Positions 18,117 through 26,247 are shown, numbered from the stretch's first letter. The stretch: 64,000 nucleotides of DNA from Reclinomonas americana ATCC 50394 (GCA_048213135.1 PS015009.1:186001-250000), one strand, 5' to 3'. Translations and numbers: made by a program. The notes: generated by a model not told the origin, from the letters alone.

Positions 18117-18559
18117 CAGCCCTTCACCGCCTGTCTCGCGAACAATATCCAGCGTTTGCCTTTCTTCACCCATACTTCCAGCACTTTCAGGTGAAAATTG
18201 CTGGTGGTTCCTTTCAATGTTGCTGTTATATCCGCGATGAAACGAACATTGGCCATATTGCCGTTGATCGTTACGGTAATGCTGTCTTCCTTAAATACCT
18301 GGTAACTGATGTAACCGGTTTCCAGGTCTTTGATCACGTCTGTTTTTGTTTCCACCCAACCGTTGCTGTGTCCGTAACTCAGTGCCTTGTCGGTCTGCTG
18401 GTTAATGGAAACTGTATTTTTTTGTACCAATGCCTGGTGAAACTCCTTTATGGTTGTTTCCAGTTTTTTTTCTTCTGTTTGCGCTGCGGCTGACAGTGAA
18501 AAAAGAACAAATGTTATGGTCAGTATTCTTTTCAATTTTAATTGGCTTTGGCGCGGCAT
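18116..18559 (-). CDS. Secreted DUF4440/NTF2-like protein
   Basis: 147 residues. A signal peptide ends near SLSAAAQ. The mature part (about 30-147) resembles small NTF2/SnoaL-fold proteins of the DUF4440 type (EFHQALVQKNTVSINQQTD..., LEVWVKKGKRWILFARQAV). The gene overlaps the end of nuoE by 22 bp from its ATG; a TTG at 18535 just after the nuoE stop would give a more typical signal peptide (M-KRILTITFVLFSLSAAAQ) and is a good alternative. It is not a known complex I subunit; its place between nuoE and nuoF is unusual. Function unknown. Confidence 0.75.
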   Translation of the reverse strand: MPRQSQLKLKRILTITFVLFSLSAAAQTEEKKLETTIKEFHQALVQKNTVSINQQTDKALSYGHSNGWVETKTDVIKDLETGYISYQVFKEDSITVTINGNMANVRFIADITATLKGTTSNFHLKVLEVWVKKGKRWILFARQAVKG

Positions 18560-19032
18560 TCATCAATAATGCGGTCCACCTTCTCTTTGGTCAGGTGTTC
18601 GCGGTAGTGCTTGCCGAGCTGCATCATGGGAGCATAACCACAGGCGCCCAGGCATTCAACCGTTTTGAGTGTGAACATACCGTCGGCTGTTGTTTCGCCC
18701 ACATTGATGTTAAGCTTTTCTTTGATGTAGGCAATGATATCATCGCTGCCGTTCAGCATACAGGGCCCCGTCTGGCAAACCTCGAACATATATTTACCAA
18801 CGGGTTTCAGGTTGTACATGCTGTAAAAGCTGGCCACTTCATATACCTCAATAGGATCGAGCTGCAGCAGTGTGGCTACATAGTCCATCACCGGCACATC
18901 CAGCCATCCGCCGAATTCATCCTGTGCCAGGTGAAGTACCGGGAGCAGGGCGCTTTTCTGGCGGCCTTCGGGATAGCGGGAGATGATCTCCTTTACCTTA
19001 TCCAGCTTTTCTTTTGAAAATTCAACACTCAT
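18538..19032 (-). CDS. nuoE: NADH-quinone oxidoreductase subunit E
   Basis: 164 residues, thioredoxin-like [2Fe-2S] subunit holding cluster N1a next to NuoF. Ligands appear as CQTGPC (a CxxxxC pair) and CLGAC. The helical N-terminus (RYPEGRQKSALLPVLHLAQDEFGGW) is typical. Length matches E. coli (166). Upstream lies a 44-bp gap of ATTACTAATTACTAAT-type repeats. Confidence 0.97.
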   Translation of the reverse strand: MSVEFSKEKLDKVKEIISRYPEGRQKSALLPVLHLAQDEFGGWLDVPVMDYVATLLQLDPIEVYEVASFYSMYNLKPVGKYMFEVCQTGPCMLNGSDDIIAYIKEKLNINVGETTADGMFTLKTVECLGACGYAPMMQLGKHYREHLTKEKVDRIIDECRAKAN

Positions 19033-19076
19033 ATTTAATTACTAATTACTAATGACCAATTACTAAATACTTAGCA
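19033..19076. repeat. ATTACTAATTACTAAT-type gap between nuoD and nuoE
   Basis: The whole gap consists of short repeats of ATTACTA with one GACC interruption. A related motif built from TTACGAATTACTAATTACG occurs downstream of rimM (55891-55922). It reaches the nuoE start codon. Confidence 0.55.
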
Positions 19077-20297
19077 TTATGCATCCAATTCCCCCGCGAT
19101 CAAATTCAGGCTGCTCATCGTGATCACCGCGTCGCTCAGCATACCGCCCTGTATCAGTTCCGGATAAGCCTGGTAATAGATGAAGCAGGGCCTGCGGAAA
19201 TGCAAACGGTAAGGCGTACGGCCTCCGTCGCTGATCAGGTAAAATCCTAACTCGCCATTGGCGCCTTCCACGCTGCTGTATACCTCACCGGCAGGTATAT
19301 CTGTCTCACCCATGATGATCTTGAAATGATAGATGAGCGCTTCCATTTTAGTGTACACATCTTTCTTTTCAGGAAGATAATATGCGGGTGCATCGGCATG
19401 ATACACTTCGGCTTCAGCGCCTTTGAACTCCTGAACTTTCTGCCAGGCCTGTTCAATGATGCTGAGGCTTTGCCACATTTCTTCGTTGCGCACCAGGAAA
19501 CGGTCGTAACAATCACCGGTCTTGCCCACGGGTATGATAAAATCAAAATCTTCGTAAGAGCTGTAAGGCGTGTGTACCCTTACATCATAGTCAACACCGG
19601 CGGCACGCAGGTTGGGGCCGGTAAAACCGTAATTGAGTGCACGCTCTGCTGATATAGGTCCGCACCCGATGGTCCGCTCCATGAAGATGCGGTTGCGGGT
19701 GAACAATTTTTCAAACTCTTTCAGCTGTGCGGGATATTCTTTCAGGAATTTTTCGAGTTTCTCAAAAGCGGTATTGGTGAAATTTCTTTCGAACCCACCA
19801 ATACGGCCAATATTGGTCGTCAGCCTTGAGCCGCATACCTCTTCATATATTTCATAGATCAACTCACGGTATTGCATGAGGTAGAGGAAGCCGGAGTAAG
19901 CGCCGCTGTCCACACCCACAATTGAGTTACAGATCAGGTGATCGGAGATGCGGGACAATTCCATGATGATAACACGGAGATAATCGACCCGCTTAGGTGT
20001 TTGAACACCGAGTAATTTTTCACATACCAGGTGCCAGCCCATATTATTGATAGGCGAAGAACAGTAGTTCAGCCTGTCGGTAAGCGGCGTGATCTGGTAC
20101 AGCGGTCGGCGTTCAGCGATCTTTTCAAAAGCACGGTGAATATAACCTACTGTGGAAGTAGCTTTCATGATGCGTTCGCCATCCAGTTCCAGGATATTCT
20201 GGAACACACCATGCGTGGCCGGGTGCGTAGGCCCCAGGTTGAGCGTAGTGGTTTGCTTTTCGATGCTTCCTTCCGGTAAAAGAATATGATCACTCAT
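19077..20297 (-). CDS. nuoD: NADH-quinone oxidoreductase subunit D
   Basis: 406 residues from the ATG at 20297; an in-frame TTG 12 bp upstream lies inside an AT-rich repeat and is rejected. NuoD is the 49-kDa subunit that lines the quinone pocket. Motifs: NLGPTHPATHGVFQNILELDGE, GYIHRAFEKIAE, PLTDRLNY, and the ending DAVITMSSLNLIAGELDA. NuoC and NuoD are separate genes here, not fused as in E. coli. Confidence 0.98.
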   Translation of the reverse strand: MSDHILLPEGSIEKQTTTLNLGPTHPATHGVFQNILELDGERIMKATSTVGYIHRAFEKIAERRPLYQITPLTDRLNYCSSPINNMGWHLVCEKLLGVQTPKRVDYLRVIIMELSRISDHLICNSIVGVDSGAYSGFLYLMQYRELIYEIYEEVCGSRLTTNIGRIGGFERNFTNTAFEKLEKFLKEYPAQLKEFEKLFTRNRIFMERTIGCGPISAERALNYGFTGPNLRAAGVDYDVRVHTPYSSYEDFDFIIPVGKTGDCYDRFLVRNEEMWQSLSIIEQAWQKVQEFKGAEAEVYHADAPAYYLPEKKDVYTKMEALIYHFKIIMGETDIPAGEVYSSVEGANGELGFYLISDGGRTPYRLHFRRPCFIYYQAYPELIQGGMLSDAVITMSSLNLIAGELDA

Positions 20298-20300
20298 GGT

Positions 20301-20396
20301 ATAAGTCAAAATTCAAAAGTCAAAATTCAAAATGTGATCTTAGATTACAATGTCTCCTATTTTGAATTTTTACTTTTTACTTTTTAATTTTTAATT
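20301..20396. repeat. AT-rich inverted-repeat element 2 (nuoC-nuoD gap)
   Basis: Left arm AAGTCAAAATTC repeated, central unique sequence of about 28 bp, right arm TTTTGAATTTTTACTTTTTA and beyond. On the coding strand the element ends in TTTTGACTTATACC just before the nuoD ATG. It fills the whole intergenic gap. Confidence 0.8.
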
Positions 20397-20898
20397 ATCG
20401 TCCAAACATATCATCATCCTTATCAATCCTCGTCTGGTCTTCCAGCGGGAATTCCTTACGCATGGGGAAATAATCCATTTCATCTACGTTCAGCACACGG
20501 ATGAGGTTAGGATGCCCAACGAAGTTCACCCCGAAAAAATCATAGGTTTCCCTTTCCATCCAGTTGGCCGCCTGGTACAATGCCGTTGCGCTGTACACGT
20601 CGGGTTTCGCGATGTCGGTAAATACCTTGAAACGGATGCGGATGTTATCGGTGAGGTTGTGCAGGTGGTATACCACTGCCAGTTCCGCGCCGGTTTGATC
20701 GGGATAATGAACGGCCTGCAGGTCGGTCATAAAGCGAAAACGCAGTTCCTCATCATCATAAAGAAACTGCAATACTTTTAAGTTGAGGTCTTTGGGCGCG
20801 GTAAAAGTGAGCATACCGTAAGGCTCCTGCCAGTTGGTGAGCTGGTCGCCAAATTTCTCAGTTAGTTTTTGTTGTATGGTCTCGTTCGTTAACGACAT
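20395..20898 (-). CDS. nuoC: NADH-quinone oxidoreductase subunit C
   Basis: 167 residues from the ATG at 20898; an in-frame TTG 15 bp upstream belongs to the flanking repeat. 30-kDa subunit of the connecting module. The conserved segment ANWMERETYDFFGVNFVGHPNLIRVL and the following DYFPMRKEFPLED are visible. It stands between nuoB and nuoD with a repeat element on each side. Confidence 0.97.
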   Translation of the reverse strand: MSLTNETIQQKLTEKFGDQLTNWQEPYGMLTFTAPKDLNLKVLQFLYDDEELRFRFMTDLQAVHYPDQTGAELAVVYHLHNLTDNIRIRFKVFTDIAKPDVYSATALYQAANWMERETYDFFGVNFVGHPNLIRVLNVDEMDYFPMRKEFPLEDQTRIDKDDDMFGR

Positions 20899-20998
20899 AA
20901 AGTCAAAATTCAAAAGTCAAAATTCAAAACGGAGAATGCTTCTCAATGAAGTGTTTTGATTTTTTACTTTTTACTTTTTAATTTTTACTTTTTAATTA
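20899..20998. repeat. AT-rich inverted-repeat element 3 (nuoB-nuoC gap)
   Basis: Same plan as elements 1 and 2: AAGTCAAAATTC-type left arm starting 1 bp from the nuoC ATG, a unique centre of about 25 bp, and a TTTTTACTTTTTACTTTTTA-type right arm that extends to the nuoB stop codon. Confidence 0.8.
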
Positions 20999-21559
20999 CT
21001 GTATCCCATATCCCGCCAGCAAATCTTTATACTGATCGCTGTGCCTTCTCCTCAACCCTTCTTCGTTCACCAGGTCCTGTATTTTCATAAACCCGTCGAG
21101 AATAGCTTCGGGCCTGGGCGGGCAACCGGGCACATAAACATCCACGGGTATCACCTGGTCGATGCCCTGCAATACGGAATAGGTATCGAAAATGCCACCG
21201 GAAGAAGCGCAGGCGCCCACTGCCATTACCCAGCGGGGCTCGGCCATTTGCAGGTATACCTGTTTCAGTACGGGGCCCATTTTTTTGGCAATGGTACCCA
21301 TCACCATCAGCAGATCGCACTGGCGGGGAGAGAACCCCACCCTTTCGCTTCCGAAACGGGCCAGGTCGTAGTGACTGGCCATGGTAGCCATAAACTCGAT
21401 ACCGCAACAGCTGGTAGCGAATGGCAGAGGCCATATGGAATTCTTACGGGCCAGGCTCACCACTTTTTCAAAGTTGGTCGCCATGAAACCTTCTCCCATA
21501 TACCCTTCGGGAATACCTTCAAACTTGACGTGATTGTTATATTGGACCGGACGTGACAT
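20996..21559 (-). CDS. nuoB: NADH-quinone oxidoreductase subunit B
   Basis: 187 residues from the ATG at 21559; the in-frame TTG at 21592 lies in repeat sequence. NuoB carries cluster N2, the last electron donor to quinone. The tandem-cysteine motif TSCCGIEFMA, the CDLLMVMGT loop, GACASSGG and VPGCPPRPEA provide the cluster ligands. Family-typical length. Confidence 0.98.
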   Translation of the reverse strand: MSRPVQYNNHVKFEGIPEGYMGEGFMATNFEKVVSLARKNSIWPLPFATSCCGIEFMATMASHYDLARFGSERVGFSPRQCDLLMVMGTIAKKMGPVLKQVYLQMAEPRWVMAVGACASSGGIFDTYSVLQGIDQVIPVDVYVPGCPPRPEAILDGFMKIQDLVNEEGLRRRHSDQYKDLLAGYGIQ

Positions 21560-21560
21560 T

Positions 21561-21666
21561 CCTGTTAATTTGAAAATTTGAAAATGGCCCAATTTGAAAA
21601 TTATTGAGCATTTTATATTTTAAATGTGCTTACTTCCAATTGTCACATTTTCGTATTCGCACATTT
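21561..21666. repeat. Low-complexity inverted element in the nuoA-nuoB gap
   Basis: The left part repeats TTTGAAAATTTGAAAATG. The right part repeats CACATTTTCGTATTCGCAC, whose reverse complement has the same AAAATGTG words. It is a different sequence from elements 1-3 but has the same plan. The AAATGTGAAAATGTGCGAAT words resemble the repeat at 26248-26336. Confidence 0.6.
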
Positions 21667-21676
21667 TCACATTTGC

Positions 21677-22072
21677 TTATTCTTCCCAGTCCAGCGCCCC
21701 TTTCTTGAAAATGTACACCAAGCCGGCTACAAAAAGGGACACAAAGACCACTACTGCTATAAAACCATTCCATCCCAGTTCTTTAAAGTTAACCGCATAA
21801 GGATAGAAAAAGATCACTTCCACATCGAACAGCACAAAAAGGATGGCCACCAGGAAGTATTTGATCGCCATAGGCTGACGGGCATTACCCCTGATGCCGA
21901 TACCGCTCTCAAAATTCTGCAGTTTGTCACTGGTCTTACGCTTAGGCCCCAGCCTGTCGGAAAGGATCATGATCGTAGCGATCAGCCCGATAGCGAAAAT
22001 GAGCTGGAGACCTATGGGCAGGTAACTGGCCGCGTTATTCAATCCATCTGCCTGGAGTAAGAAAAATGGCAT
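21677..22072 (-). CDS. nuoA: NADH-quinone oxidoreductase subunit A
   Basis: 131 residues from the ATG at 22072; a TTG 16 codons upstream overlaps the probable promoter and is rejected. Three membrane helices. The conserved region FESGIGIRGNARQPMAIKYFLVAILFVLFDVEVIFFYPYA is diagnostic, including the acidic residues in the second helix. It is the first gene of the operon. Confidence 0.97.
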   Translation of the reverse strand: MPFFLLQADGLNNAASYLPIGLQLIFAIGLIATIMILSDRLGPKRKTSDKLQNFESGIGIRGNARQPMAIKYFLVAILFVLFDVEVIFFYPYAVNFKELGWNGFIAVVVFVSLFVAGLVYIFKKGALDWEE

Positions 22073-22097
22073 ATTTTTTACAATTGTGCTGTATCCG

Positions 22098-22105
22098 CAA
22101 AAATA
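22098..22105 (-). promoter_or_regulatory. Probable -7 box of the nuo operon
   Basis: TATTTTTG on the minus strand lies 25 bp upstream of the nuoA ATG and fits TAnnTTTG. No good -33 match was found. It is the only such box before nuoA, so it is the likely operon promoter. Confidence 0.5.
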
Positions 22106-22185
22106 AGACAGCAAAAGCAATAATCCATAGTTAATAAAGGCTTACAATAAAATAATCCGGGGAAGTTTAAACGGCGGTCCCTGGC

Positions 22186-22216
22186 AAGAAAAATCCCGCT
22201 GTTGGAGCAGCGGGAT
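22186..22216 (-). terminator. Intrinsic terminator after the TPR gene
   Basis: Perfect 9-bp stem ATCCCGCTG/CAGCGGGAT with a 6-nt loop, followed on the minus strand by a T5 run. It ends the tonB-to-TPR transcript upstream of the nuo promoter. Confidence 0.85.
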
Positions 22217-22242
22217 CATATATCAATTCTTTTTCTTTGGTG

Positions 22243-24003
22243 TTATCTTTTTTTTTGCGCCACTGGCTTTACCGGCTGGGTAGTGGTTCCCGACGGTTTA
22301 GTACCCGGGTTGGTGGTCCTGGGCGTTGGCTGCCTTGGAGGCGCGGGTGTTGCGGCGGGCTTAATGGTCATTTTGCTCAGCTGATCCTTGATGTTCACGA
22401 AGTCGGTGTCTGCCGGGTCAAGGGCGATACCTTTATCCGTGTACAGGATAGCCGTATCCTTACTCCTCCTCACATTAGCATAAAACTCTATAAGGTAGCG
22501 CAGCGAGCTTTTAATACGGTCTTTTTCACCGGGTTTGTCTTTAATGGCGTCGGTCATATCCACGATCTTGGCGTAGTTCTTCAGCGCATCTCCGGCAACA
22601 TCCAGTGAATCAAGTTTGGAAAAGTTCCTGCCGTTCATGAAATAACCGAAAGACTCGTCAGGATATTTAGCGATGTATTTATTAAACACATCTATCGACT
22701 GCTGGTAAGCTCCTGCCCTGTTAAAGTTATAACCGGCATTGTACAGGTCAACCTTACCCGGGTCTTTCTTCACGGTCAGTATCCTGCTGTACCAGTCGGC
22801 AGCCTCTTTATACATCTTCTGTGCTTCGTATTTGGAAGCAATAGATTTGATCAGGGCTACTTTACCGGCTTCGGTGCTGTCGGCATCAATGGCTTTTTCC
22901 AGGAAGGTGCCGGCCAGCGACTCGTTACCGGGGAATTTCAGCAGGATCTCGGCATAGGTTTTATAGTCGCCTGAACCGATATCGGCCGGTTTTTCTTTCT
23001 TAAAGAATTCATCGAAAGACAATTTCGCGTTCACGGAATCGCCCAGCCTGTTGTAAGCGTAACCTTTCAAACCATACAGTTTGGGGTTTACATTAGCACC
23101 GGCGGCAGCCATACAGGCATCTACCTGTTTAACCGTTTCCGCGAAAAGCCCCTGTGCGTAGGTAAGCGTTGCTGTCAAACGGCAGCCATCAGGCTCATCC
23201 TTCGGACCTTTGGCCTGCAGGTATTTCGCCAGGTATTCGGCTGATTTGGGCACATTGGTTTCGTAGAAATATTGATACAGGGTGTAAAACACCGGTGTAT
23301 AGTTGGCATCCAGCGCAATGGCTTCATTATAGTACTTCATGAAGATATCTTCCTGGCCGCGGCCCTGCGTTTGGTAGATACGGCCAATGCGGTATTTACC
23401 ACGGGCATATTTAGGATTGAGCGCCAGCGCAGCTTCGTAAGATTGCTGTGCTTTACCACCATCGGCGAGTTTACGGTAGGCATCACCCAGGTTGGCATAC
23501 ACGTCCGGATCTTTAAAACCCTTGATTTGCGTAGCCTGTGTCAGCTTCTGGATGGCGTAGTTGGCGTCGCCCGCTTTTGAATAGAAGTCACCATTGGCCA
23601 TACCTACTGCATTCAGCACGGCAATGCTTTTACCGCCGCTGAGGCTGATGGCCGTTTCAAAATGGTTACGGGCTTCCTGTGTTTTGCCTTCCAGCAATTC
23701 CACGTGACCCACACCGGCGGTGAGCAACGCATCGCTGCTGTTGGCAGATAATGTTTTCAGGTATAAGGCTTTCGCTCCGGCAATGTCTTTATTATTGTCG
23801 GGACCCAGCAGGGCTTGTCCAAGCCAGTATACGGCTTCAGTATTATTAGGATTGGCATCCACCAGTTTCTGGAACAATTCTTTAGCGCTTACATACTTTT
23901 CATAGTACAATAAGTCCTTCCCTTCCTGGATGGTCTGCGCCTTTACCAGCCCCGTAAACAAAACGGCAACCAGTAATAAAAAACCTTTGTTGAACTTGCT
24001 CAT
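22243..24003 (-). CDS. Secreted tetratricopeptide-repeat protein
   Basis: 586 residues. A signal peptide (about 1-22, ending LVKAQ) is followed by many tetratricopeptide repeats (for example AVYWLGQALLGPDNNKDIAGAKALY, DVYANLGDAYRKLADGGKAQQSYEAALALNP, ARGKYRIGRIYQTQGRGQEDIFMKYYNEAIALD) up to about residue 530. A proline/threonine-rich basic tail follows. TPR arrays mediate protein contacts; here it is probably periplasmic. It is the last gene of a cluster with tonB and a PstS-like lipoprotein, an association seen in many Bacteroidota, suggesting a role in TonB-linked envelope transport. Exact function unknown. Confidence 0.85.
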   Translation of the reverse strand: MSKFNKGFLLLVAVLFTGLVKAQTIQEGKDLLYYEKYVSAKELFQKLVDANPNNTEAVYWLGQALLGPDNNKDIAGAKALYLKTLSANSSDALLTAGVGHVELLEGKTQEARNHFETAISLSGGKSIAVLNAVGMANGDFYSKAGDANYAIQKLTQATQIKGFKDPDVYANLGDAYRKLADGGKAQQSYEAALALNPKYARGKYRIGRIYQTQGRGQEDIFMKYYNEAIALDANYTPVFYTLYQYFYETNVPKSAEYLAKYLQAKGPKDEPDGCRLTATLTYAQGLFAETVKQVDACMAAAGANVNPKLYGLKGYAYNRLGDSVNAKLSFDEFFKKEKPADIGSGDYKTYAEILLKFPGNESLAGTFLEKAIDADSTEAGKVALIKSIASKYEAQKMYKEAADWYSRILTVKKDPGKVDLYNAGYNFNRAGAYQQSIDVFNKYIAKYPDESFGYFMNGRNFSKLDSLDVAGDALKNYAKIVDMTDAIKDKPGEKDRIKSSLRYLIEFYANVRRSKDTAILYTDKGIALDPADTDFVNIKDQLSKMTIKPAATPAPPRQPTPRTTNPGTKPSGTTTQPVKPVAQKKR

Positions 24004-24056
24004 TTTCTATGCTGTTTTAAACTTTACAATGTTATCAATTTTCTCAGTAACCGGTT

Positions 24057-24995
24057 CTATAATTTTTCATTAATTTTTACCGACCTCACTTCAAATCCCA
24101 TTACCGGTCCGAGATACGCTCTTCTGAAAATCAGTTGTCCTCTTTCATACTTCATAAACTGTGCAAACCCCGATCCAAGACCACTGTAATTTTCTTTCAG
24201 TATATAATACAAACCACGTACCAAAGGATATCTTTTCGACAGGATGCCCGACTGGCTTGGTTTTACATAAGGCGTATCGGCACAAACCTCACATTTCACA
24301 TAAGCGATTTTTACTTTCTTTAACATATTTACCTGTGCGGTGTCTTCCGGATTGCCGATCCAGCTGAATCCTACCAGGCCGATGGCATTGGGTGTGGAAG
24401 CCACCGTTTCCAGCACTTCCCTGCTGTTCTTCGCGGCTTTCACCACGCTGGTGTCGAAACTTTTTCCGCCCAGCAGGCTGTCCATCGCGTAGCGTACAAT
24501 ACTGGTGGCACGAAGACCATCGAATACCACTACCTGTTTATTGCCTAACCCGCCGCTGAGTTGCTGGCGCAGTCTTTCTTTGGTAAAAAGTGTATCGTTG
24601 CTCGACGCGTTCACCACAATGGTGATGGCATCTGTAGCAATGCGGTCGCTCACTGGTGCATAGGACAGGGAGTCGGCATAGAAACGGCTTTCCTTACTGG
24701 TGAGGCCACGGGTTACGATCACCATACGGTTGGCACTGTCGGAATAAAGATCACGCAGGCATTCCGCTTCGGGTTTATATTCCGCGATGATTTTTGTGCC
24801 AGGGAACGAGGCTTCGTATACGCTGATCTCTTCTTCTATCACCGGCCTGAAACTCTCATCAACGCTGATGTGGATGGTACCGCTGGAAGGCGTATCCGTT
24901 ACCGCGGATTTTTTTTCGTCACCGCCACAACCCCAGTTCAACAGCAGTCCTGCAGCGAGGAAACTGCCTGTTATGTAAAAACGAATGCGCTTCAT
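24057..24995 (-). CDS. PstS-like substrate-binding lipoprotein
   Basis: 312 residues from the ATG at 24995, which overlaps the upstream stop (TAATG). The N-terminus MKRIRFYITGSFLAAGLLLN leads to a cysteine (WGC-GG), giving a probable lipoprotein. The mature part resembles phosphate-binding PBP-like domains (TIHISVDESFRPVIEEEISVY, RLTSKESRFYADSLSYAPV-like, DAITIVVNASSNDTLFTKERL, VVFDGLRATSIVRYAMDSLL). No PstCAB genes are nearby; in Bacteroidota such proteins often accompany tonB/TPR genes, and their ligand is not known. A start 20 codons upstream is possible but less likely. Confidence 0.85.
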   Translation of the reverse strand: MKRIRFYITGSFLAAGLLLNWGCGGDEKKSAVTDTPSSGTIHISVDESFRPVIEEEISVYEASFPGTKIIAEYKPEAECLRDLYSDSANRMVIVTRGLTSKESRFYADSLSYAPVSDRIATDAITIVVNASSNDTLFTKERLRQQLSGGLGNKQVVVFDGLRATSIVRYAMDSLLGGKSFDTSVVKAAKNSREVLETVASTPNAIGLVGFSWIGNPEDTAQVNMLKKVKIAYVKCEVCADTPYVKPSQSGILSKRYPLVRGLYYILKENYSGLGSGFAQFMKYERGQLIFRRAYLGPVMGFEVRSVKINEKL

Positions 24996-25252
24996 TAATT
25001 TCTGAAATAATTTTTCCTGTAACCCCTGTAAATGCGGAAGATGCCGTAAATACAACAGATAACACCAAATATTTTGATAACAACGGGATCGTACTGGTCA
25101 ATGTACTGCCGTGTAGCGTTTACCGGGAACAGGAAGAAACAGCCCGCGCCAATGAGAAATATCCCCATCACATAGTTGGTGATGCTGCGCATGCGGACCA
25201 GGTTTTTTTCCCTGTCGCTGAGCGGTTGTTTTTCGAATTCTTCCAGTGCCAT
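24995..25252 (-). CDS. Small membrane protein of unknown function
   Basis: 85 residues from the ATG at 25252. A charged N-terminus (MALEEFEKQPLSDREKNLVRMRS) precedes two membrane helices (about 25-45 and 58-78) and a basic end (RIYRGYRKNYFRN). Its stop codon overlaps the start of the PstS-like gene, indicating translational coupling. I do not recognise a family. Its position between tonB and a substrate-binding lipoprotein suggests an inner-membrane role in the same system. Confidence 0.7.
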   Translation of the reverse strand: MALEEFEKQPLSDREKNLVRMRSITNYVMGIFLIGAGCFFLFPVNATRQYIDQYDPVVIKIFGVICCIYGIFRIYRGYRKNYFRN

Positions 25253-25268
25253 GGATAACAATTTTAAG

Positions 25269-25297
25269 AGGCTCCGGGTACAATGCACCCGGAGCCT
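25269..25297 (-). repeat. Strong 11-bp hairpin between tonB and the small membrane gene
   Basis: AGGCTCCGGGT and ACCCGGAGCCT are perfectly complementary around 7 nt. On the minus strand it is followed by CTTAAAATTG, too poor in T for a clear terminator. It may stabilise or process the tonB mRNA. Confidence 0.6.
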
Positions 25298-25324
25298 GGC
25301 AAATTACTAAAAAATGCTGTTGTG

Positions 25325-26155
25325 TCAGTTGTACGGTACAAACTTTACAGGAATGGTATAGTATACAGCTACATTCTTTCCACCCCTGGTTTTGCCGGGT
25401 ACCCATTCGGGCATTTTCTTCAGCACACGTACCACTTCCTTATTGAATTCGGCGCCGCCGTCCTGCACGGTTTCAAAGCCCTGCAGTTTACCGTCGTAAC
25501 CTACTACAAACCTGACCTTTACTGAAATGTTCTCCCCTTCTTCCAGGTCACGCGGGTTGGTGAGGTTTCTTTCCAGGAACTTGCGCAGCGCATCCATACC
25601 ACCGGGGAATGAAGGCGCCACTTCCGGATCGCTGATGGGCTGGGCCGGGTTAAAAGGCGGCTCCGCGGGCGCTACAGGCGTACTCACCGTGCCGGTGCCG
25701 GGCTCGGTTACAGGAACCACCACCGGCGTTGTTCCGGGATCCACATTCGTATTGGTCACGCTGCCAATGGCTACGTTGGAGATGTCAACCAGTTTATTCG
25801 TTGAGTCCTTTTTCGCATCCACTACCTTGATATTGCTCACGAACTTTTGAGAAGGCGACGGCTTTTGTTTGGCCACAGGCTCTTTCTTTTGCGGCCCGGG
25901 CTCTTTCTGCTTCTGCTTTTCGGGGAGTTTTCCCATTTCCGTATCGGCCCAAACTGTTTCTACTTCAGGCTTCGCCTCTTTTTCCGGCAGGAAGCGGAAG
26001 GCGCACAAAGCCAGCACGCCGCCAAACACCAGCAAAAGGGATTTCATGAGCCGGCCGGGGTAATACTTCCGCAGGTCATAGGCACCATAGGCCTTATTCC
26101 GCCGGTCGAAAATAATGTCGAGCACATCCGATCTGAGTATAATATCCTTGTTCAT
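25325..26155 (-). CDS. tonB: Energy transducer TonB (third copy)
   Basis: 276 residues from the ATG at 26155. It has the same cytoplasmic start (ILRSDVLDIIFDRRNKAYGAYDLRKYY), a membrane segment (about 33-52), a Pro/Lys-rich linker (QKQKEPGPQKKEPVAKQKP), a threonine/proline-rich stretch and a C-terminal TonB domain (about 190-276; PSFPGGMDALRKFLERNL...VYYTIPVKFVPYN). It is more divergent than the other two copies and has no exbB/exbD next to it. It heads the tonB / small membrane protein / PstS-like / TPR cluster. Confidence 0.93.
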   Translation of the reverse strand: MNKDIILRSDVLDIIFDRRNKAYGAYDLRKYYPGRLMKSLLLVFGGVLALCAFRFLPEKEAKPEVETVWADTEMGKLPEKQKQKEPGPQKKEPVAKQKPSPSQKFVSNIKVVDAKKDSTNKLVDISNVAIGSVTNTNVDPGTTPVVVPVTEPGTGTVSTPVAPAEPPFNPAQPISDPEVAPSFPGGMDALRKFLERNLTNPRDLEEGENISVKVRFVVGYDGKLQGFETVQDGGAEFNKEVVRVLKKMPEWVPGKTRGGKNVAVYYTIPVKFVPYN

Positions 26156-26247
26156 TGTATTAGGTTTTGAAATGATCAATCGAATTCCAAAACCAGCGCT
26201 GGTTGTTTATTAGATGCGGGGAGATGATGAATCCATAAAAGAAGGTG

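Noticed and set aside
20297-21592. Upstream TTG starts of nuoB, nuoC and nuoD
   Set aside because: They fall inside AT-rich repeat elements; ATG codons at 21559, 20898 and 20297 match family N-termini.
25269-25297. Terminator after the third tonB
   Set aside because: The stem is strong but the exit side lacks a T-run; listed as a hairpin only.
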